Below the pieces are notes generated by a model. That model had not been told where the DNA came from and did no database searches. It worked only from the letters and a program-made list of their open reading frames with translations. A program made the position numbers and the translations under genes. A DNA stretch of 9,957 bases from Verrucomicrobiota bacterium (lineage in GTDB: Bacteria; Verrucomicrobiota; Verrucomicrobiia; Opitutales; Opitutaceae): the NCBI GenBank assembly GCA_023399155.1, contig JAEWQP010000033.1:1-9957 (forward strand), read 5' to 3'. Shown one piece after another: positions 6,222 to 9,957 of this stretch; the stretch's first letter is position 1, and each line of letters begins with the position of its first letter.

Positions 6222-6265
6222 GCAATGAACGGGGTGTCGGGAGATTTTGTGAAGGAGCAACTCAT

Positions 6266-6976
6266 TTGAGAGCGACTACGGGCATCGTGCTGAGGGCGGT
6301 GGACTACCGCGAAAACGACAGGATGCTGACGCTGCTGACGAAGGACTACGGGCTGATGTCGGCGCGGGCGGCGGGCGCGAAGAAGCCGTCCGGGCATATG
6401 TTCGCGTCGGCGGCGCTGCTGTGCTGCGGCGATTACGAGTTCTACGAGAAGGGCGGGCGGTTCGGCGTCACCGGGTGCGAAATCCGCTACCGCTTTTTCG
6501 ATTTGCAGAACGACTATGACGCCTACGCGGCGGCGTGCGTCGTGGCGGACGCGGCGTGCAAGGTGGCGCAGGAGGAGAACGCCGACCCGAAGCTGTTCGC
6601 GCTGGTGTCGCAGGCGCTGTACGCGCTGGACAAGGGTGCGGACGCCAAATCCGCGCTGTGCTATTTTCTGCAGCGGCTGCTGTACATCGAGGGCGTGTAT
6701 CCCGCGCTGTCTCACTGCGCGGTGTGCGGCGACGCGCGCGCGGTGCGCTTCTCTGCCCAGCATGGCGGCGTCTGCCCGGCCCACGCGGCCCCGCAGGATA
6801 CGCTGCTGACGGCGGACATGGCGGACGCGCTGGTGGCCATGGCGGGCGTGCTGCCCCGCGACATGAAGGACGTGAAGCTCTCCGCGGCGGCGGCGGGCCA
6901 GCTGCTGCCCGCGCTGATAGCGTATCTGGAGGGCGTGATTGGCAAGCCTCTGCGGAGCGCGAAGTTTGTGAAGTGA
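6266..6976 (+). CDS. recO: DNA repair protein RecO
   Basis: RecO works with RecR (and RecF) in loading RecA on SSB-coated single-stranded DNA. The frame is open from 6128, but that part is translated repeat; homology begins at MRATTGIVLRAVDYREND. The TTG at 6266 has GAAGGAG at 6251-6257 with eight bases between, so it is chosen, giving 236 residues, near the family's usual size. The N-terminal OB-fold (about 1-80) holds TKDYGLMSARAAGAKK; a helical region follows. The zinc site appears as C151 and C154 (CAVCG) with C170 and H173 (CPAH), where the last ligand is more often Cys. Both ends of the gene have partial duplicates nearby (5665-5725 and 8388-8454). Confidence 0.95.
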   Translation: MRATTGIVLRAVDYRENDRMLTLLTKDYGLMSARAAGAKKPSGHMFASAALLCCGDYEFYEKGGRFGVTGCEIRYRFFDLQNDYDAYAAACVVADAACKVAQEENADPKLFALVSQALYALDKGADAKSALCYFLQRLLYIEGVYPALSHCAVCGDARAVRFSAQHGGVCPAHAAPQDTLLTADMADALVAMAGVLPRDMKDVKLSAAAAGQLLPALIAYLEGVIGKPLRSAKFVK

Positions 6977-6988
6977 GGAGCTAGCGGC

Positions 6989-7471
6989 ATGAAGGTGCTT
7001 TTTCTCGATATCGACGGGGTGCTCAATTCGGAGCGGTTTCGGGAGGAGGAGCCCGGACAGGCGGTTGACCGGCGCGCGGTGGGCCTATTGAAGCGGGTGA
7101 TTGACGCTACGGGGGCGAAGCTCGTGCTGTCCTCGGGCTGGCGGTTCTGGTTTGACGACGCGATGACGCCGTGCGAGGAATGCGCCCGGCACCTGTGCGC
7201 CATACTCGCGGAGCAGGGTCTGGTGCTTTCGGGCAAGACGCCCGACTTCAGCACCGCCGAGATTCGCGCGGAGAGGACTTTCAGCCGCGTGAAGGCGAAG
7301 GAGATATCCGCGTGGCTGGGCGCGCACCCGGAAGCCGGGCAGTATGCGGTGCTGGACGATTTGGAGCTGAAGGACGATGAAGTGAACGCGCATCTAATCC
7401 GGGTGGACGGGCGCATCGGATTGTCTGAGGCGGATGCAAAGCGCGTCGTTAAAAGGCTGAATGGCAGCTGA
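6989..7471 (+). CDS. HAD-like hydrolase domain protein (HAD_SAK-like)
   Basis: A 160-residue protein with HAD-superfamily motifs: motif I FLDIDGVLN with D7 and D9, motif II LSSGWR (S48 or S49), lysines K102 and K104 as motif III candidates, and motif IV VLDDLE with D123 and D124. The combination DIDGVLN plus LSSxWR plus a late LDD resembles the HAD domains named after Swiss Army Knife RNA repair proteins, here as a stand-alone domain. The substrate cannot be told from sequence. GAGGAG at 6975-6980 overlaps the recO stop and sits eight bases before the ATG, so it is read with recO. G+C remains fairly high. Confidence 0.85.
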   Translation: MKVLFLDIDGVLNSERFREEEPGQAVDRRAVGLLKRVIDATGAKLVLSSGWRFWFDDAMTPCEECARHLCAILAEQGLVLSGKTPDFSTAEIRAERTFSRVKAKEISAWLGAHPEAGQYAVLDDLELKDDEVNAHLIRVDGRIGLSEADAKRVVKRLNGS

Positions 7472-7500
7472 AGAGACGCATTCGGTGTGTGTAACGGTGA

Positions 7501-7529
7501 TTGATTTCTTGTCAATTACCATATATGCT
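7501..7529 (+). promoter_or_regulatory. Candidate sigma-A-type promoter
   Basis: TTGATT (7501-7506) and TATGCT (7524-7529) are spaced by 17 bases, in an AT-rich patch between the HAD-like gene and the membrane gene at 7580. Four of six bases match each consensus box. It would drive the small membrane-protein genes separately from recO. Confidence 0.4.
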
Positions 7530-7579
7530 GAGGGCATCTCATTGGGGTTGTCAGCTTGGGACAAGGACAGAAGGTGAGT

Positions 7580-7978
7580 ATGGAAAAGATACTGTTGCTG
7601 CTCATGGGGCTGGTTTGCGTTGCTTTGAGTATTCTGTTTCTAAGGAAAGAAAAAAGCCTGTATGCGAACTCCACGCGGACCACGGCAACGCTGTATGGAT
7701 ATGATGAAGCGCGTGGTCTGCATTATACGACGATGTACACGATGAAGGTGGAGTATACGCTGGAGGACGGCACTGTGATGCGCACCCAAGGGCTAAGCAG
7801 CTCCAGCCGCATCAAGTATCCGGTTGGCACAGCGCTTGAGATTGTCTACAGCGCCCAAAAGCCGGAACGGTTTGAGATAGTCGGCGACCATTCCAGAACG
7901 GTTATGCTCTATGGCATGCTGGTGATGGGCATCGCACTGGCCGGCATCGCGGCCTATATGTACGTAACCGTCTTATGA
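7580..7978 (+). CDS. DUF3592-like small membrane protein
   Basis: A 132-residue protein with a hydrophobic N-terminal segment (about 3-21), a soluble part rich in predicted strands (about 30-104: TATLYGYDEAR, MKVEYTLEDGT, LEIVYSAQKPERFEI), and a C-terminal membrane segment (about 107-131). This two-segment layout, with a strand-rich part carrying a xVxYTxxDG-like stretch between them, resembles DUF3592 proteins, whose function is unknown. An in-frame TTG at 7556 would extend it by eight residues; the ATG at 7580 has AGAAGG five bases upstream and starts the protein directly before its hydrophobic segment. Lower G+C than recO and pgpH. Family call is moderate; existence of the gene is well supported. 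Confidence 0.8.
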   Translation: MEKILLLLMGLVCVALSILFLRKEKSLYANSTRTTATLYGYDEARGLHYTTMYTMKVEYTLEDGTVMRTQGLSSSSRIKYPVGTALEIVYSAQKPERFEIVGDHSRTVMLYGMLVMGIALAGIAAYMYVTVL

Positions 7979-8024
7979 GACAGGCGGACGCAGGGCGCTT
8001 CTGACGCATATTACGCTGGAAAGA

Positions 8025-8273
8025 ATGGACGGAATGATGGAATTTGTAATCGCGCTGCTGGTGATCGTTTATATTGTCCTGCTGGTGCTGGGGTTCAAAT
8101 TGACCTGGGATTTTGCGGTAAACGTCGCGTTGGCGGGAAGCAGCGGAATACTGCTTCCGATCATCGTGTTTATACTGGTGATACTGGCTGCGGGGCCGAT
8201 TATGGGGATCATCAGCATTGTGAAACGGCTGGTGGCAAAGCACAAAAAGCCCGAAGCGGACCATGAAGCATAA
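8025..8273 (+). CDS. Small two-segment membrane protein, unknown function
   Basis: An 82-residue protein I do not recognise. It has two strongly hydrophobic stretches (about 5-25 and 41-67), a short basic segment VKRLVAKHKK, and an acidic tail EADHEA. Methionine codons at 8025, 8034 and 8037 are possible starts; GGAAAG lies very close to the first and GGACGGA just before the later ones, so the exact start is unsure. It begins 46 bases after the DUF3592-like gene and probably shares its transcript. A role with that protein is possible but not shown. Confidence 0.65.
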   Translation: MDGMMEFVIALLVIVYIVLLVLGFKLTWDFAVNVALAGSSGILLPIIVFILVILAAGPIMGIISIVKRLVAKHKKPEADHEA

Positions 8274-8284
8274 GCGGCTGGCGG

Positions 8285-8302
8285 CGAGGCTTGTGAAGTG
8301 AG
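8285..8302 (+). repeat. Short trace of the recO 3' end
   Basis: Sixteen of 18 bases match the last bases of recO (6960-6977), including GTGAAGTGAG with the stop codon. It lies just after the 8025-8273 gene and before the longer recO 3' copy at 8388-8454. On its own it could be chance; its place between two clear copies makes it worth recording. Confidence 0.45.
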
Positions 8303-8311
8303 AGGGGATTG

Positions 8312-8372
8312 CGGAGCCCAAATCCCCCAGTCGGCTGAGGCAGATTAAAATCTGGTACGCAAGGGGGCTTTT
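8312..8372. repeat. Palindromic repeat of a third type, possible terminator
   Basis: AAATCCCCCAGTCGGCTGAGG, a central CAGATTAAAATCTG palindrome (8341-8354), and AAGGGGGCTTTT form a larger fold with CCCCC (8324-8328) facing GGGGG (8363-8367). The 3' arm ends in CTTTT, so it could also stop transcription. It resembles the CCCCCAGTC...GGGGGCTTTT repeats seen in many Clostridia. Confidence 0.6.
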
Positions 8373-8387
8373 GGTAATGCGACAGCT

Positions 8388-8454
8388 CGCGCTGATAGCG
8401 TATCTGGAGGGCGTGATTGGCAAGCCTCTGCGGAGCGCGAAGTTTGTGATGTGA
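8388..8454 (+). pseudogene. Duplicated 3' end of recO
   Basis: Matches 6910-6976 without gaps and with a single difference (GTGAAG versus GTGATG, changing the last residue K to M). It encodes the final 22 residues of RecO, ending in KPLRSAKFVM and a stop. Nothing upstream continues the recO frame, so it is a fragment. Its near-identity to the real end shows a recent event or continuing gene conversion. Confidence 0.9.
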
Positions 8455-8474
8455 GAGAGGCAGGGAAGCTACAC

Positions 8475-8954
8475 ATGGGATATGCAGGGACATTATTGTT
8501 ATTAATGCCGCAAACTCTTCTTTTGATAATGGTTATATTGCTTGTAATAACCTTTGTTTCCATATACGTCACCAAAAAGGCAGTGAAATTGAGTAAAGAA
8601 GAAATCAACCATGACAAAGGTTCGCTGGTTTCTTTAGCGTTCAGGTCTTGGGGTATAAATATTGCCTCTCTTGCGGCGGCTTTAGTAATCATGGATATGG
8701 TGAGCCTGAGTATCCCTTTTTTCGAGGTTCTGCACAGCGAATGGCGGGGGATTACCGAGCATGCTCCGATTCCGGAAATCGTGTACATCTTCTGTTTGGC
8801 CTTGTCGCATGGGGCATTGTTGGTTTTAAGCTATCCCGCTTTTAAGAAGAGAATATTAAGCAGGGCGAAAAGAATTAAGATTTTTGTCGTTTTTGACGTA
8901 ATGTCTGCATTAATGTGGGCACTGTTGATGTGCTTTGGCTTGGGGGTCTTATAG
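8475..8954 (+). CDS. Four-segment membrane protein, unknown function
   Basis: A 159-residue protein I do not recognise. Hydrophobic segments lie at about 7-32, 52-80, 100-120 and 134-158, with short charged links such as TKKAVKLSKEEINHDKG and KKRILSRAKRIK, so it is probably integral to the cytoplasmic membrane. The frame is open from a GTG at 8451 inside the recO 3' copy, but the ATG at 8475 behind AGGGAAG fits better and places the hydrophobic segment at the N-terminus. G+C is clearly lower than in recO or the thioesterase and codon use is richer in A/T-ending codons, which suggests a different origin. It begins 20 bases after the duplicated recO stop. Confidence 0.75.
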   Translation: MGYAGTLLLLMPQTLLLIMVILLVITFVSIYVTKKAVKLSKEEINHDKGSLVSLAFRSWGINIASLAAALVIMDMVSLSIPFFEVLHSEWRGITEHAPIPEIVYIFCLALSHGALLVLSYPAFKKRILSRAKRIKIFVVFDVMSALMWALLMCFGLGVL

Positions 8955-8988
8955 GTGACAAGAGGAACTTAAGGAGGGAACGTATCGT

Positions 8989-9453
8989 ATGCCAAACGGA
9001 AAAACACCCGAGGAAACCAAAGTCGTCACGTCGGAGCTGGTGCTGCCGGGGATGACCAACCTGCTGGGCAATCTGCTGGGCGGGAAGATGATGAACAGCA
9101 TGGACATCACAGGGGCGCTTTGCTGCATGCGGCACTGCAATTCCCCGGTGGCGACGGTGGCGGTGGAGGCCATCGAGTTCAAGCATCCCGTGCGGCTGGG
9201 CGAGATGGTGAGCGTGGAGGCCAAGCTGGTATGGGTGGGGCGCACGTCGATGAAGGTCAAGATTACGGCGACGGCGGAGAACCTTTCCACCGGGGCGGTC
9301 ATCGTCACCAACGTGGCGCGCTTCACGTTTGTCGCGCTGGACAAGGACGGGCGCAAGGCGCAGGTGCCGCCGCTGCTGCCGCAGACGGACGAGGAGAAGC
9401 GGGACTGGCAGGCCGAGGAGGACGCCTATCAGCGCAGGCTGGGCGCAAAATAG
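8989..9453 (+). CDS. Acyl-CoA thioesterase, hotdog fold (BFIT/BACH-like)
   Basis: A 154-residue single hotdog-domain protein that should hydrolyse acyl-CoA to free fatty acid and CoA in the cytoplasm. The family signature is visible: P20, N24, G27, GG at 31-32 and MD at 38-39 (pattern TN-x2-G-x3-GG-x5-MD), with N24 and D39 as likely active-site residues. IEFKHPVRLGEMV (62-74), VGRTSMKV (83-90) and the strand FTFVALDKDGR (112-122) follow the family pattern. AAGGAGG at 8971-8977 precedes the ATG. It starts 34 bases after the membrane gene, but its high G+C matches the core genes. Chain-length preference cannot be told. Confidence 0.92.
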   Translation: MPNGKTPEETKVVTSELVLPGMTNLLGNLLGGKMMNSMDITGALCCMRHCNSPVATVAVEAIEFKHPVRLGEMVSVEAKLVWVGRTSMKVKITATAENLSTGAVIVTNVARFTFVALDKDGRKAQVPPLLPQTDEEKRDWQAEEDAYQRRLGAK

Positions 9454-9464
9454 GGCAGGGCTGC

Positions 9465-9489
9465 AAGGCGCGGGAGACCGCGCTTTTTT
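9465..9489 (+). terminator. Rho-independent terminator after the thioesterase gene
   Basis: GCGCGG (9468-9473), loop GAGA, CCGCGC (9478-9483), then six T residues (9484-9489). The stem can be extended by A-T pairs at its base. It lies 14 bases after the stop codon and is the clearest terminator in the window. Confidence 0.88.
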
Positions 9490-9501
9490 GTTGCGTCGGT
9501 G

Positions 9502-9557
9502 TCTGGATTGCTTATGTGCCCTTTGGGTGCGGAGGCTTTGCCTCCTCGCAATGACGG
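9502..9557 (-). repeat. Family-1 hairpin repeat
   Basis: TCTGGATTGC...CCTCGCAATGACGG with an inner GGAGGC-TTT-GCCTCC stem and an extra GTGCCCTTTGGGTGC module. The same extra module, inverted, is part of the repeats at 2-187 and 306-490. Confidence 0.85.
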
Positions 9558-9577
9558 ACGTGGGTGTTGCGGCGGGT

Positions 9578-9714
9578 GGCGTTGCGGAATGCTCTTACCC
9601 GTAGGGCGCGAATTCCTATGCGCGCCGAAGGGCGTGACGATGGGCTGTATCCCAACGATGGATTGCTCATGGCGTCTGGATTGCCGCGGAGGCTTCGCCT
9701 CCATGCAATGACGG
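9578..9714 (-). repeat. 137-bp long repeat, copy 2 (includes family-1 hairpin 9675-9714)
   Basis: Partner of 4158-4294, gapless, about 86% identical. Its hairpin part carries the perfect stem GGAGGC-TTC-GCCTCC, where the first copy has a diverged GGACAC...GTGTCC stem of equal length, so the stem is kept although its bases changed. Confidence 0.85.
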
Positions 9715-9751
9715 AAGGGGTGTTGCGGTGGAGGAGGGGTGATGCGTCGGC

Positions 9752-9792
9752 GTCTGGATTGCCGCGGAGGCTGCGCCTCCTCGCAATGACGG
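9752..9792 (-). repeat. Family-1 hairpin repeat
   Basis: GTCTGGATTGCCGCGG, stem GGAGGC-TGC-GCCTCC, then TCGCAATGACGG. Third family-1 copy in the terminal island. Confidence 0.85.
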
Positions 9793-9820
9793 GGGAGGCG
9801 AGGCGTTGGTGGAAGGGTGC

Positions 9821-9880
9821 TGCGCTGGTTTACACCTCATCCGCCCATACGGGCACCTTCCCCTCGAGGGGAAGGCTTGG
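9821..9880 (+). repeat. Family-2 palindromic repeat
   Basis: TGCGCTGGTTTACACCTCATCCG, short inner hairpin GCCC-ATAC-GGGC, then the perfect 20-bp palindrome CCTTCCCCTCGAGGGGAAGG and CTTGG. The rest of 9490-9957 is repeats with no gene visible. Confidence 0.85.
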
Positions 9881-9926
9881 TTTTGCGGACGGATGGAGGT
9901 TTGGCGGAGGGGCGATGCGGCCCAGC

Positions 9927-9957
9927 CGTCATTGCGAGCGCAGCGCGGCAATCCAGC
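9927..9957 (+). repeat. Family-1 hairpin repeat, opposite orientation, cut by window end
   Basis: CCGTCATTGCGAGCGCAGCGCGGCAATCCAGC runs to the window edge. The order family-2, then a GGCGATGCGGC stretch, then this module repeats the order seen at 206-338. Confidence 0.75.

Noticed and set aside
6128..6265. N-terminal extension of recO by 46 residues
   Set aside because: The extension is translated family-2 repeat and hairpin unit; the TTG at 6266 has a strong binding site at ideal spacing and begins exactly where RecO similarity begins.
1..9957. tRNA, rRNA or riboswitch
   Set aside because: No cloverleaf, rRNA segment or known riboswitch core could be recognised by reading; the structured stretches are all explained by repeats or the terminator.

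Overview
The window suggests a GC-rich member of the Clostridia (Bacillota), probably an uncultured gut-type lineage. Two things point there. The housekeeping genes follow the Bacillota order pgpH/yqfF - ybeY - (dgkA) - cdd - era - recO. The spaces between them hold dispersed palindromic repeats of kinds common in Clostridia-like genomes. The taxonomic call is an inference from gene order and protein motifs. All genes supported here are on the + strand.

Layout: 1-552 is a gene-free repeat island. Then come pgpH (553-2685, a membrane HD phosphodiesterase) and ybeY (2682-3110, an rRNA-maturation endonuclease), which overlap by an ATGA. A repeat-bearing gap, with no dgkA, leads to cdd (3382-3783). 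Next is a long gap with six tandem copies of a 39-41 bp hairpin unit nested inside another palindromic repeat, then era (4453-5340). Between era and recO (6266-6976) lie two further repeat types, a duplicated 5' end of recO, and a lower-GC DUF559-type endonuclease-like gene (5775-6131) bracketed by inverted copies of one repeat. After recO come a HAD-like gene (6989-7471), a DUF3592-like membrane gene (7580-7978) and two small membrane-protein genes (8025-8273 and 8475-8954). An acyl-CoA thioesterase (8989-9453) follows with a clear intrinsic terminator. A final repeat island fills 9491-9957.

How the genes fit together: the core genes serve c-di-AMP turnover (pgpH), rRNA processing and 30S assembly (ybeY, era), pyrimidine salvage (cdd) and recombinational repair (recO). 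The genes after recO look like accessory additions.

The most notable structure is around recO. Its 5' end, with ribosome binding site and TTG start, is duplicated upstream of the DUF559 gene. Its 3' end occurs again, almost identical, about 1.48 kb downstream, with a shorter third trace between. recO thus appears to have received insertions at both ends that left the gene intact. The DUF559 gene has repeat copies as apparent terminal inverted repeats and may be a small nuclease-repeat mobile unit. That is a hypothesis from sequence layout alone.
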